A stretch of 64,000 nucleotides of DNA from Stenotrophomonas sp. SY1 (GCF_021202945.1 NZ_JAJOYR010000001.1:1054001-1118000), one strand, 5' to 3'; counted from the first letter of the stretch, positions 10,758-21,751 are shown. The notes: generated by a model not told the origin, from the sequence alone. Numbers and translations are program-made.

Positions 10758-10804
10758 ACACGGCATCGCGCACCCGCGCCCGCCACACCGGAGGCCAGGC
10801 ATGA
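10754..10804 (+). CDS. Putative 16-codon coupling ORF between murG and murC
   Basis: ATG at 10754 overlaps the murG stop (ATGA) and its TGA at 10802-10804 overlaps the murC ATG (ATGA). The peptide is rich in Thr, Arg and Ala (begins [10 protein letters not shown]) and matches no family I know. A GGAGG-like stretch at 10790-10794 lies seven bases before the murC start. The exact four-base overlap at both ends suggests it passes terminating ribosomes from murG to murC. It may equally be chance in a short spacer; whether the peptide is made is unknown. Confidence 0.35.
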   Translation: MNTASRTRARHTGGQA

Positions 10805-12237
10805 TCCGTCGCCTCCACGACACCACCGATCTGGTCCGCGCGTTCCCGCGCGTGCATTTTGTCGGCATCGGCGGCACCGGCATGAGCGGCATCGCCGAAG
10901 TGATGCTGACGCTGGGCTATGAAGTGTCCGGCTCGGACAACTCCGACAACGCCGCCACCCGTCGCCTGTCGCGACTGGGTGCGCGGGTGATGCGCGGCCA
11001 CTCGGCGGCCAACGTGCTGGGCACCGATTGCGTGGTGGTCTCCAGCGCCATCCGCGAAGACAACCCGGAGTTGATGGAAGCACGCAGCCAGCGCATTCCG
11101 ATCATGCCGCGCGCTGCGATGCTGGCCGAGCTGATGCGTTTCCGTCGCGGCATCGCCGTGGCCGGTACGCATGGCAAGACCACCACCACCTCGCTGACGG
11201 CCGCAGTGCTGAGCGAAGGCAACATGGACCCGACTTTCGTGATCGGCGGCCAGCTGCTCGCAGCCGGCGCCAATGCCAAGCTCGGTGGCGGTCAGTGGCT
11301 GGTGGCTGAAGCCGATGAAAGCGATGGCAGCTTCCTGCGCCTGAACCCGCTGGTGGCGGTGATCACCAACATCGACGCGGATCATCTGGAGAACTACGGC
11401 AACGATTTCGCCCGGGTCCAGGCCGCGTTCGCCGAATTCCTGCAGCGCCTGCCGTTCTACGGTCTGGCGGTGCTGTGCATCGATGACCCGGAAGTGGCCG
11501 CGCTGGCCGCCAAGACCCCGCGTCACGTGATGAGCTACGGCCTGAGCAGCAACGCCGATGTGCGCGCCGAGGACGTGGTACAGGATGGCCCGCGCATGCG
11601 CTTCACCCTGCGCCTGCCGGAAGGCAGCAGCGTGCCGGTGACGTTGGCGCTGCCGGGCAAGCACAACGTGCTCAATGCACTGGCCGCCGCGGCGGTGGGC
11701 TGGCAGCTCGGCGTCGCGCCGGAAGCCATCGCTTCGGCGCTGGAGAAGTTCGAGGGCGTCGGCCGCCGCTTCAACGACCTGGGCGTGGTCACCACGCACA
11801 AGGGCGCCAAGGTCCGCGTGATCGACGATTACGGTCACCACCCGCGTGAGCTGGAGGCCGTGTTTGCCGCCGCCCGTGGTGGCTGGCCGACGCAGCGTCT
11901 GGTGGTGGCGTTCCAGCCACACCGTTACAGCCGCACGCGTGATCAGTTCGATGCGTTCGCAGCGGTGCTGTCCGAAGTGGACGCACTGGTGTTGAGCGAG
12001 GTCTATCCGGCCGGCGAAGCGCCGATTCCGGGTGCTGATTCCAAGTCGCTGGCACGCGCCATCCGCGCACGCGGTCGCAGCGAGCCGGTGGTGGTGGGTC
12101 AGGCCGCCGACCTGGTGTCGGTGCTGCCGGACGTACTCCAGGACGGCGACCTGCTGTTGATGATGGGCGCCGGTGACATCGGTTACGTCGCCCAGCAGGT
12201 GGCGACCGAAGGCTTCACGGAGGCGAAGGGCGAATGA
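10801..12237 (+). CDS. murC: UDP-N-acetylmuramate:L-alanine ligase MurC
   Basis: 478 residues; first Mur ligase, adds L-Ala to UDP-MurNAc. The N-terminal Rossmann motif is GIGGTGMSGIAE (about residues 22-33) and the ATP-binding GTHGKTT has its Lys at residue 126. I chose the ATG at 10801, which has a GGAGG upstream and gives the usual N-terminus. The 43 bases between murG and murC are an exception to the otherwise overlapping arrangement. The stop overlaps the ATG of a second small ORF. Confidence 0.97.
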   Translation: MIRRLHDTTDLVRAFPRVHFVGIGGTGMSGIAEVMLTLGYEVSGSDNSDNAATRRLSRLGARVMRGHSAANVLGTDCVVVSSAIREDNPELMEARSQRIPIMPRAAMLAELMRFRRGIAVAGTHGKTTTTSLTAAVLSEGNMDPTFVIGGQLLAAGANAKLGGGQWLVAEADESDGSFLRLNPLVAVITNIDADHLENYGNDFARVQAAFAEFLQRLPFYGLAVLCIDDPEVAALAAKTPRHVMSYGLSSNADVRAEDVVQDGPRMRFTLRLPEGSSVPVTLALPGKHNVLNALAAAAVGWQLGVAPEAIASALEKFEGVGRRFNDLGVVTTHKGAKVRVIDDYGHHPRELEAVFAAARGGWPTQRLVVAFQPHRYSRTRDQFDAFAAVLSEVDALVLSEVYPAGEAPIPGADSKSLARAIRARGRSEPVVVGQAADLVSVLPDVLQDGDLLLMMGAGDIGYVAQQVATEGFTEAKGE

Positions 12238-12332
12238 GCCAGCACGCATTCCCGTCGTTCCATGCCCGCGCCACCGCATCGCGGTCGGCGCTGCATGCGT
12301 GCGCGTGGAATGCCGGGGAGGGCATGCGATGA
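12234..12332 (+). CDS. Putative 32-codon coupling ORF between murC and ftsQ, at the usual ddl position
   Basis: ATG at 12234 overlaps the murC stop and TGA at 12330-12332 overlaps the ftsQ ATG, ATGA at both ends. The 32-residue peptide (MSQHAFPSFHARATASRS then a Cys/Trp-containing tail) has no recognisable domain. In many gammaproteobacteria ddl occupies this place. The ORF could be what is left after loss of ddl, or a device for translational coupling. I see no clear Ddl residues in it, so the remnant idea is only inference. Confidence 0.35.
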   Translation: MSQHAFPSFHARATASRSALHACAWNAGEGMR

Positions 12333-13057
12333 GCGCGGTACTGCGCATGCTGGCCTGGTTGCTCGCCATCGCGCTGGTCGCGTTGCCGGTGGTGGCTGTG
12401 CTCAACGGCTGGGTCGGCGCCGAGCGCTGGCCGCTGGCCAAGCTGCGCGTGCATGGCGAGTTCAAGCGCGTGCCGGCCGAGCAGCTGCAGAAGGCACTGC
12501 TCCCGTATGCCAAGGCCGGCTACTTCGCGGTCGAGCTGCAGGATGCCCAGCGCGCGGTCGAGAAGCTGGCCTGGGTAGAAAGTGCGCAGGTGCGCAAGAA
12601 GTGGCCGGACGTGCTGGAAGTTTCCATCGTCGAGCACAAGCCGTTCGCACGCTGGGGCGCGGACCGCCTGCTGTCCGAGCAGGGGCGCCTGTTCGCGCTG
12701 CCGCACGGACTGGAAGATGCGCCGCTGCCGCAGCTCGATGGGCCTGACGCCAAGACCAGCGAAGTGGTCGAGCTCTACAACGATTCGCGCGCCCTGTTCG
12801 CACCGGTCGGTGTGGACGTGCGCAAGGTGGCGATGGACGCGCGCGGCAGCTGGTCGCTGGCGCTGGACAATGGCACCGAGGTCATCGTCGGCCGCAATGA
12901 CGCGCGCTCGCGCCTGTCGCGATTCGCACGGGTGCTGCCCCAGCTCACCCGTACCCAGGTGCCGATTGAACGCGCCGATCTCCGTTACACCAATGGTTTC
13001 ACGCTGAGCTGGGGAACCCCGCCGCCGGCAACAAAGCAGACGCAGGACAGGACATGA
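12329..13057 (+). CDS. ftsQ: Cell division protein FtsQ
   Basis: 242 residues; bitopic inner-membrane protein with one helix at about residues 5-27, a POTRA domain (about 38-107, beginning PLAKLRVHGEFKRV) and a beta domain. It scaffolds FtsL and FtsB and recruits them to the septum. The ATG at 12329 sits in the stop of the preceding 32-codon ORF; GGGGAGGG lies about nine bases upstream. It is followed by ftsA with a four-base overlap. Confidence 0.94.
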   Translation: MSAVLRMLAWLLAIALVALPVVAVLNGWVGAERWPLAKLRVHGEFKRVPAEQLQKALLPYAKAGYFAVELQDAQRAVEKLAWVESAQVRKKWPDVLEVSIVEHKPFARWGADRLLSEQGRLFALPHGLEDAPLPQLDGPDAKTSEVVELYNDSRALFAPVGVDVRKVAMDARGSWSLALDNGTEVIVGRNDARSRLSRFARVLPQLTRTQVPIERADLRYTNGFTLSWGTPPPATKQTQDRT

Positions 13058-14289
13058 ATCGCAAGGGTGATAAATCGCTGATCGTCGGCCTCGATATCGG
13101 CACCTCCAAGGTGGTGGCGCTGGTAGGCGAGTACTCGCCGGGCAGCCCGATCGAAGTGATCGGCATCGGCTCGCATGAATCGCGCGGCCTCAAGCGCGGC
13201 GTGGTGGTGGACATCGAATCGACGGTGCAGTCGATCCAGCGCGCCATCGAGGAAGCCGAGCTGATGGCCGGTTGCGAGATCCGTTCGGTCTACGCCTCCA
13301 TCTCCGGCAACCACGTGCAGTGCCGCAACTCGCAGGGCATCACCCCGATCCGCGAAGGCGAGGTCAGCTGGGGTGACTTGGACCGGGTGCTGGAAGCGGC
13401 CAAGGCCGTGGCCATCCCGGCCGACCAGAAGATCCTGCATGCCATCCCGCGCGAGTACGTGCTGGATGATTCGCAGGAAGGCATCCGCAACCCGGTCGGC
13501 ATGACCGGCGTGCGCCTGGAGGTGCATGCGCACCTGGTGGTGTGCGCGCAGTCGGCTGCGGCCAACATCAGCAAGTGCGTGCAGCGCTGCGGCCTGCAGG
13601 TGGATGACCTGGTGCTGTCCTCGCTGGCCTCCAGCGTGGCGGTGCTCACCGCAGACGAGCGCGAGCTGGGCGTGGTGATGGTGGACATCGGCGCCGGCAC
13701 CACCGACATCGCGGTGTTCGTGCAGGGCGCGATCTGCCACACCGCCTCGCTGCCGATCGCCGGTGACCACGTCACCAACGACATCGCGCACATGCTGCGC
13801 ACGCCCACCCCGGAAGCCGAGCAGATCAAGGTGCGCTACGCCTGCGCGCTGGCGCAGCTGGCCACCGCCGAGGAAAGCATCCAGGTGCCGTCGGTGGGTG
13901 ATCGCCCGCCGCGTCGCATGCCACGTCATTCGCTGGCGCAGGCGGTGCAGGGCCGTTACGAAGAAATCTTTGAAATGGTGCAGGCCGAACTGCGCCGTTC
14001 CGGCTTCGAGGAGATGGTCCGCGCCGGCATGGTGCTGACCGGTGGTGCATCGAAGATGGAAGGCGTGGTCGAGCTGGCCGAGGAAATGCTGCAGATGCCG
14101 GTGCGCGTGGGCATCCCGCAGCACGTCACCGGGCTGGGCGAAGTGGTCGGCAACCCGGTGCACGCCACCGGCGTGGGCCTGCTGCTGATGGGCAGCCAGA
14201 TCGAACATCCGCGTCGTCCGTCGCTGCCCACCGGGCGCGCGGGCAGCATGTTCAACAAGTTGAAAAACTGGTTCCGTGGCGAGTTCTGA
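13054..14289 (+). CDS. ftsA: Cell division protein FtsA
   Basis: 411 residues; actin-like ATPase that tethers FtsZ filaments to the membrane and recruits late division proteins. The phosphate-1 motif is GLDIGTSKVV (residues 13-22) and phosphate-2 is MVDIGAGTTDIAV near 209-221. The C-terminal amphipathic membrane-targeting helix is present as FNKLKNWFRGEF at the very end. It overlaps ftsQ by four bases; the next gene, ftsZ, is 219 bases away. Confidence 0.97.
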   Translation: MNRKGDKSLIVGLDIGTSKVVALVGEYSPGSPIEVIGIGSHESRGLKRGVVVDIESTVQSIQRAIEEAELMAGCEIRSVYASISGNHVQCRNSQGITPIREGEVSWGDLDRVLEAAKAVAIPADQKILHAIPREYVLDDSQEGIRNPVGMTGVRLEVHAHLVVCAQSAAANISKCVQRCGLQVDDLVLSSLASSVAVLTADERELGVVMVDIGAGTTDIAVFVQGAICHTASLPIAGDHVTNDIAHMLRTPTPEAEQIKVRYACALAQLATAEESIQVPSVGDRPPRRMPRHSLAQAVQGRYEEIFEMVQAELRRSGFEEMVRAGMVLTGGASKMEGVVELAEEMLQMPVRVGIPQHVTGLGEVVGNPVHATGVGLLLMGSQIEHPRRPSLPTGRAGSMFNKLKNWFRGEF

Positions 14290-14508
14290 TCACGGCATCG
14301 GTTCTTGGTAGTGCAGTTGTAGTGCAGTGGAGCAAGCAGTAGGGCAAGACGAAGTGCAGTAACGCAGTCATTGAAACAGGCAACAACGCCGCGAAGGGGC
14401 AACCCGGGGCGGTAAACCAACTAAAACTCGCCGGTGCGGGCAGGTGCAGACGGAGAAGGATTCTTCCCGAACACCCGATCCAATCACGGCAATAGAGAGG
14501 ACATGGAC
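14290..14508 (+). promoter_or_regulatory. ftsA-ftsZ intergenic region with AGTGCAGT direct repeats
   Basis: The only large gap inside the cluster before lpxC. AGTGCAGT occurs three times at 14310, 14321 and 14353, with start distances of 11 and 32 bases, close to one and three helical turns. A related CGCAGT follows. The repeats could be a protein-binding array controlling a local ftsZ promoter. A Shine-Dalgarno-like AGAGAGG ends at 14500. I could not identify a convincing -35/-10 pair. Confidence 0.5.
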
Positions 14509-15738
14509 ATGGCGCATTTCGAACTGATTGAAAAGATGGCACCGAACGCGGTGATCAAGGTGGTTGGTGTTGGCGGTGGCGGCGGCAATGCCGTGGCACA
14601 CATGGTCAACAGCAGCGTCGATGGCGTGGAATTCATCACCGCCAACACCGATTCGCAGGCCATCAAGAACTGCGGCGCCAAGCTGCAGCTGCAGCTGGGC
14701 ACCAACGTAACCAAGGGTCTTGGCGCAGGCGCCAACCCGGAAGTCGGCCGCCAGGCCGCGCTGGAAGACCGCGAGCGCATCATGGACGCCCTGCAGGGTG
14801 CGGACATGGTGTTCATCACTGCCGGCATGGGCGGCGGCACCGGTACCGGCGCTGCGCCGGTGGTGGCACAGCTGGCCAAGGAAATGGGCATCCTGACCGT
14901 GGCCGTGGTCACCAAGCCGTTCCCGTTCGAGGGCCGTCGTCGCATGCAGGTCGCGCTGAAGGGCATCGAGGAGCTGAGTCAGCATGTCGACTCGCTGATC
15001 ACCATCCCGAACGAGAAGCTGATCACCGTGCTCGGCCGCAACGCCACCATGGTGCAGGCCTTCCGTGCCGCCAACGACGTGCTGCAGGGCGCAGTGCAGG
15101 GCATCGCCGACCTGATCGTGCGTCCGGGCCTGATCAACGTCGACTTCGCCGACGTGCGCACCGTGATGTCGGAAATGGGCTTGGCCATGATGGGCACCGG
15201 CACCGCTCGCGGTGACGATCGCGCCCAGGCCGCCGCCGAAGCCGCCATCCAGAACCCGCTGCTGGACGACGTGAACCTGGCCGGTGCCAACGGCATCCTG
15301 GTCAACATCACCGCCGGCCCGGACTTCACCATGAGCGAGTTCGACGAAATCGGCCGCACCATCGAAGGCTTCTCCTCGGAAGACGCCACCGTTGTGGTCG
15401 GCACCGTGCTGGACCCGGACATGCAGGACGAAGTGCGCGTGACCGTCGTGGCCACCGGCCTGAACCGTGCAACCGCCAAGAACGCACAGCGTCCGGGCGA
15501 GCGCGCACCGATCAAGCTGGTCCGCAACGCCACCACTGGCCAGGCCGAGTTCGGCGAGTACGAAAGCCCGGCCGATGCCGTGGCCAAGGCCGTCGGCAAC
15601 AGCCTGGGCATGGGCCTGCGTCGTCCGAGCGCCGATACCGCTGCCGCCTCGTCGGCATCGGCTTCGACCCCGGCCGCCGCCGAACTGCCGAGCGACTACC
15701 TGGACATCCCGGCGTTCCTGCGCCGCCAGGCAGACTGA
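14509..15738 (+). CDS. ftsZ: Cell division GTPase FtsZ
   Basis: 409 residues from the ATG at 14509; tubulin-like GTPase that polymerises into the Z ring. The tubulin signature GGGTGTG is at residues 108-114, and the N-terminal nucleotide motif [10 protein letters not shown] is intact. After a variable Ala/Ser-rich linker, the C-terminal peptide [12 protein letters not shown] binds FtsA and ZipA. AGAGAGG ends eight bases before 14509 but only two before an alternative ATG at 14503, so I prefer 14509; the difference is two residues. Confidence 0.97.
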   Translation: MAHFELIEKMAPNAVIKVVGVGGGGGNAVAHMVNSSVDGVEFITANTDSQAIKNCGAKLQLQLGTNVTKGLGAGANPEVGRQAALEDRERIMDALQGADMVFITAGMGGGTGTGAAPVVAQLAKEMGILTVAVVTKPFPFEGRRRMQVALKGIEELSQHVDSLITIPNEKLITVLGRNATMVQAFRAANDVLQGAVQGIADLIVRPGLINVDFADVRTVMSEMGLAMMGTGTARGDDRAQAAAEAAIQNPLLDDVNLAGANGILVNITAGPDFTMSEFDEIGRTIEGFSSEDATVVVGTVLDPDMQDEVRVTVVATGLNRATAKNAQRPGERAPIKLVRNATTGQAEFGEYESPADAVAKAVGNSLGMGLRRPSADTAAASSASASTPAAAELPSDYLDIPAFLRRQAD

Positions 15739-16014
15739 TCGGCCGGCTGGCCGTTCAGCCATGATCCCGCGTCCGCCACATTGGCGGCGTGGGTCGGGCT
15801 GGCACGCCAGCGGACCCAGGCAACACAACGTCAGGGCAGTCCACCCTGACGGGCAGCATCCATGTCCTTTGTCGCCGGGCCAGGACCGGCCCGGCGGCAT
15901 TCTCGGTCCCACGCGACGGTTGCTTGCGCTGCCTGCGTTCCGGCGCATCTGCAAGTGCGTGTTATTCTTGTTTGTCCATGGCCGCGAAAAAGCGGCTTAC
16001 TCCGGCATTCCCAA
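15739..16014 (+). promoter_or_regulatory. ftsZ-lpxC intergenic region, probable lpxC promoter
   Basis: A 276-base gap. A CCGCC-ACATT-GGCGG hairpin at about 15774-15788 could help end ftsZ transcription but lacks a T-run. GTTATTCT at 15961-15968 is a TATTCT-like -10 preceded by TG one base upstream of it in GTGCGTG; no clear -35 is seen. The lpxC start follows about 45 bases later. Confidence 0.35.
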
Positions 16015-16926
16015 ATGATCCAGCAACGCACTCTCAAGAACACGATCCGCGCCACCGGCGTCGGCCTGCACAGCGGTGACAAGGTCTATATGACCCTGCG
16101 CCCGGCCCCCGTGAATCACGGCATCGTGTTCCGTCGCGTTGATCTGGATCCAGTGGTGGTGGTGCCCGCACGGGCTGACCTGGTCACCGAAGTGACCCTG
16201 TGCACCGGCCTGACCTGCGAAGGCGCCAAGATCCAGACTGTCGAGCACCTGATGTCGGCGCTGGCCGGTCTGGGTGTGGACAACGCCATCGTTGAACTGT
16301 CCTCGGCCGAATTGCCGATCATGGACGGTTCCTCCGGCCCGTTCGTGTTCCTGTTGCAGTCGGCGGGCATCATCGAGCAGGACGCGCCCAAGCGTTTCCT
16401 GCGCATCCTCAAGACGGTGGAAGTGCGCGACGGCGACAAGATCGCCCGTTTCGACCCGTACGAAGGCTACAAGCTGGGCTTCACCATCCAGTTCGACCAC
16501 CCGATGATCCCGGCCAAGCAGTCGCGGGCCGAAATCGAGTTTTCCACCGCGGCCTACATCAAGGAAATCTCCCGCGCGCGCACCTTCGGTTTCATGCGCG
16601 ACCTGGAGTACATGCGCGAGCGCAACCTTGGCCTGGGCGGTTCGATGGACAACGCCATCGTGCTGGACGAGTTTCGCGTGCTGAACGATGACGGCCTGCG
16701 TTATGCCGACGAGTTCGTGCGCCACAAGATTCTCGACGCCATCGGCGACCTGTACCTTGCCGGCGGCCAGGTGCTGGGCGCCTACGAAGGCTACAAATCC
16801 GGCCATGCGCTCAACAACAAGCTGGTGCGTGCCCTGCTGGCCGACCAGACCGCCTGGGAATGGGCCAGCTACGAATCCACCGTGGCTGCCGACCCGGTGA
16901 TTTACGGCATGCCGGCTTACGCCTGA
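16015..16926 (+). CDS. lpxC: UDP-3-O-acyl-N-acetylglucosamine deacetylase LpxC
   Basis: 303 residues. LpxC is the zinc enzyme of the first committed step of lipid A synthesis. The zinc ligands are in place: His78 (TVEHLMSAL), His237 and Asp241 (HKILDAIGD); the catalytic His is in KSGHALNN. I chose the ATG at 16015 ([11 protein letters not shown]), the standard start; an upstream in-frame extension is not family-like. Its position after ftsZ is conserved in gammaproteobacteria. C-terminal degradation-signal regulation by FtsH, known in E. coli, cannot be judged here. Confidence 0.97.
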   Translation: MIQQRTLKNTIRATGVGLHSGDKVYMTLRPAPVNHGIVFRRVDLDPVVVVPARADLVTEVTLCTGLTCEGAKIQTVEHLMSALAGLGVDNAIVELSSAELPIMDGSSGPFVFLLQSAGIIEQDAPKRFLRILKTVEVRDGDKIARFDPYEGYKLGFTIQFDHPMIPAKQSRAEIEFSTAAYIKEISRARTFGFMRDLEYMRERNLGLGGSMDNAIVLDEFRVLNDDGLRYADEFVRHKILDAIGDLYLAGGQVLGAYEGYKSGHALNNKLVRALLADQTAWEWASYESTVAADPVIYGMPAYA

Positions 16927-17429
16927 GCCTAGGCATGTCTGGGTTGGGGTGAAATCCCGCCGCGATCAGATCGCCGATTGCCAGGAACACCCTGCGCCCC
17001 GGTCGAAGCTGTTTTGACCAGATCCCGAGCCCTGCCCAAGTGAGTGGCGGCGGGGCAGAGTCATGTCCGTCCTATGCCCCGCAAGAGCCTGCCGGCCCAT
17101 CCGGAGGCGACGCTACACCATGTGCCAAGCGCCAATGCCTTGGCCAGAGACCGGTGATCCCGGCTGCCGATCCCGGCCGCAGCGCACGGAAGGCTCAATC
17201 CGTCCAGGAATCGCCTCTGCAGCCGTAAGAGCTGCCGCCATTCTTTAGGACTGAAATCCGCCACGTCACGAAAGTGTGAACCCAGTGGGCGTGACTTCCT
17301 GAATTTAACGTGGAATTAACAAAAGACTAACTCCTGAGGCGCGATCCACGGATAGGATTCGTGCCGGCTCTCCGTTCGGCAGGGTATCGCCAGACGGGGA
17401 CCGGGGGCTGAGAAAGCCGCCGGTGTCAC
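16927..17429. other. 503-base gap between lpxC and dciA with hairpins, no gene recognised
   Basis: No coding pattern is convincing. It contains a perfect 8-bp inverted repeat GCGGGGCA/TGCCCCGC (17050-17057 and 17075-17082, loop 17 bases), an inverted GTCACG/CGTGAC (17265-17270 and 17290-17295), an AT-rich stretch around 17300-17335 unusual for this region, and a hairpin at 17401-17423. The convergent genes lpxC (plus) and dciA (minus) both end here, so terminators are expected. The length and the AT-rich block leave room for a small RNA, but I do not recognise 6S, RNase P, tmRNA or any other known family. Confidence 0.5.
17401..17423. terminator. Hairpin after the dciA stop
   Basis: CCGGGGGCT-GAGAA-AGCCGCCGG forms a 9-bp stem with one mismatch, seven bases beyond the dciA stop. 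There is no T-run on either side, so it is at best a weak or Rho-assisted terminator or an RNA-stabilising end. Confidence 0.4.
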
Positions 17430-17867
17430 TCAGGAGCGTGAGGATTTCACATCCTCGAGTGCAGCCAGGGCGTCGCGCAGGCCTTTATGCGTGGCTTCCT
17501 TTACTGCGTGGGAACTGCGCTGGTCATTTCGCACTGGGGAGTGCGGGGGCGCAGTCGCAGTCTTGACGGTCACCCGCGTGACTGTCAGCCCGATGGATCG
17601 GGCCGCGTCGATCAGCTGGTTCTCGGCAAGCCTTACCTTGGCGTGCCAGACCGGTGACTCGACGAGAAAAATGAGGTGTTCGCCGTCCACATTGGCCAAC
17701 CGGCAACGGGTTGCCAATGCAGGAGGCAAATGGGGGCGCAATTGTCGGTCCAGCGCATCGAGCCAGAGGGCTCGTCGCAACGGGTTTCCCGCTTTGTCCG
17801 CCATGGCCGCATCCAGCGCCTGTTTTGGCGCGGTGCGGGATCGAACACTGGATTTCGGCTCAGACAT
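17430..17867 (-). CDS. dciA: DciA-like DUF721 protein, replicative helicase loader
   Basis: 145 residues of the DUF721/DciA family. DciA is the ancestral DnaB-loading partner used by bacteria that lack the phage-derived DnaC or DnaI. The family core is seen at about residues 28-100: LWLDALDRQLRPHLPP, then RLANVDGEHLIFLVESPVWHAKVRL with the conserved Trp. The N-terminus is basic and the C-terminus is charged and variable. The gene order lpxC, DUF721, M23 peptidase, secA is conserved with Pseudomonas. Its ATG at 17867 lies only 12 bases from the ATG of the divergent M23 gene. Confidence 0.85.
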   Translation of the reverse strand: MSEPKSSVRSRTAPKQALDAAMADKAGNPLRRALWLDALDRQLRPHLPPALATRCRLANVDGEHLIFLVESPVWHAKVRLAENQLIDAARSIGLTVTRVTVKTATAPPHSPVRNDQRSSHAVKEATHKGLRDALAALEDVKSSRS

Positions 17868-17879
17868 AAGAATTCTTCA
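17868..17879. promoter_or_regulatory. 12-base divergent gap dciA / M23 peptidase with palindrome
   Basis: AAGAATTCTT at 17868-17877 is a perfect 10-base palindrome filling nearly the whole gap between two divergent start codons. Because of the symmetry both mRNAs carry the same sequence before their ATG. Promoters must lie within the opposite coding sequences. Confidence 0.6.
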
Positions 17880-18830
17880 ATGGCATTCAGAAAAATCGTA
17901 ATCAAAACGCGTGAACCGCAGGCCAAGACGCCGCTCGCACGCGTTCAGGTGTACTTCGAGGATCGTCCCAAAGCATTGCTGGGCAGCGTACTCGGGTTGG
18001 GCTGCCTGATGGGCCTGACGCTGAGTTTTGCGCTGGGCATGGTCGGAGACTCGGCCATGCAGGCCAAGGTTGACCGGCAGGAGCAGGAACTGGCCAAGGT
18101 GCGCGCCGACGCGCAGACCCAGGTCAACGCACTGGCCGCCCGGTTGGGTGAACTGCAGGCCCAGGCTACGCGCCTGAACGCGCTGGGTGAACGCCTGACA
18201 CAGATGGGCAAGCTGGAAGACGGCGAGTTCGACTTCAACGAAACCCCGGGTATGGGTGAAGGCGAACCGGGCCCGACCCAGGACATCCCTGCAAGCGCGG
18301 TCAACAGCGACTTACAGGTGCTGGAGCAGCGTTTTGCTGCTTCAGGCAAGCAATTGTCGGTGATGGAATCGCTGCTGTTCGACCACCAGCTCGAACAGAA
18401 CGCCGTGCCTTCGCGCATGCCGATCAGCAATACGTACATCACCTCCAGCTTCGGTACCCGCGCTGACCCGTTCGGTCGCGGTGCGGGCAACCACAAGGGC
18501 ATGGACTTCCACGCCCGCGTCGGCGACCCGGTGATGGCCGTGGCTGACGGCCAGGTGAGCTTTTCCGGGGTCAAGGGCGGCTACGGCAACGTGGTCGAGA
18601 TCGACCACGGCAACGGCTACAAGACCCTGTACGCGCACAATTCGCGCCTGACCGTGCGCGAAGGCAGCCTGGTGCGCGCAGGGCAGGAAGTGGCCAAGGC
18701 CGGCTCCACCGGTCGTTCGACCGGTGCCCACGTGCACTTCGAGGTGTGGCAGAACGGCCAGGTGATGAATCCGCGCAAGTTCCTGGGCGAGGGTGGCAAC
18801 ACGCCGGTTGGGCGTCTCGGTCGCGGTTGA
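17880..18830 (+). CDS. M23 family metallopeptidase (LytM domain), membrane anchored
   Basis: 316 residues. One transmembrane helix at about 33-55, a coiled coil at about 60-110, and a C-terminal M23/LytM domain at about 195-300. The zinc ligands of the family are present in HKGMDF (His, Asp) and HVHFE, suggesting an active endopeptidase that cuts peptidoglycan crosslinks in the periplasm. Related upstream-of-secA proteins in pseudomonads have the same layout. The start ATG at 17880 lacks a good ribosome site. The gene is followed by secA after 152 bases. Confidence 0.9.
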   Translation: MAFRKIVIKTREPQAKTPLARVQVYFEDRPKALLGSVLGLGCLMGLTLSFALGMVGDSAMQAKVDRQEQELAKVRADAQTQVNALAARLGELQAQATRLNALGERLTQMGKLEDGEFDFNETPGMGEGEPGPTQDIPASAVNSDLQVLEQRFAASGKQLSVMESLLFDHQLEQNAVPSRMPISNTYITSSFGTRADPFGRGAGNHKGMDFHARVGDPVMAVADGQVSFSGVKGGYGNVVEIDHGNGYKTLYAHNSRLTVREGSLVRAGQEVAKAGSTGRSTGAHVHFEVWQNGQVMNPRKFLGEGGNTPVGRLGRG

Positions 18831-18850
18831 CCTTGTGACGGGTGCTTGAA

Positions 18851-18878
18851 TCGCCAAGCCCCCGCCCCAAGCTACAAT
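18851..18878 (+). promoter_or_regulatory. Candidate secA promoter
   Basis: TACAAT at 18873-18878 matches the sigma-70 -10 in five of six bases. The best -35 at correct spacing is TCGCCA at 18851-18856 (16 bases), a weak match; TTGAAT at 18846 is better but 21 bases away. Transcription would start near 18885. Confidence 0.5.
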
Positions 18879-18892
18879 AGGCGTTGCCATCG

Positions 18893-18920
18893 ACAGGGCG
18901 CATTGCGCCCTGTTTCGTTT
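18893..18920 (+). promoter_or_regulatory. Perfect 9-bp hairpin in the secA leader, attenuator-like
   Basis: ACAGGGCGC-ATT-GCGCCCTGT (18893-18913) is followed by TTCGTTT, so it resembles a weak intrinsic terminator. It starts about eight bases after the predicted transcription start and lies 70 bases before the secA ATG. Confidence 0.6.
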
Positions 18921-18982
18921 GCGACGGCTGGTCCCAGGGGGCAGGCCTGTCGCACGGCATTTCATTCAAACCGGTTCCTTCA

Positions 18983-21709
<2,727 letters not shown>

Positions 21710-21715
21710 TCCATC

Positions 21716-21746
21716 AAACGCCCCGCGAAAGCGGGGCGTTTCGTTT
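21716..21746 (+). terminator. Rho-independent terminator of secA
   Basis: An 11-bp perfect stem AAACGCCCCGC with a GAAA tetraloop, followed by a T-rich tail (TTTCGTTT). It begins seven bases after the secA stop. Confidence 0.9.
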
Positions 21747-21751
21747 CAGGG

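Noticed and set aside
16927..17429. Known small RNA (6S, RNase P, tmRNA) in the gap after lpxC
   Set aside because: None of the conserved sequence blocks of these RNAs is present.
18884..18982. N-terminal extension of secA from TTG 18884
   Set aside because: It would start about six bases after the -10 and adds residues absent from the family; [11 protein letters not shown] at 18983 is standard.
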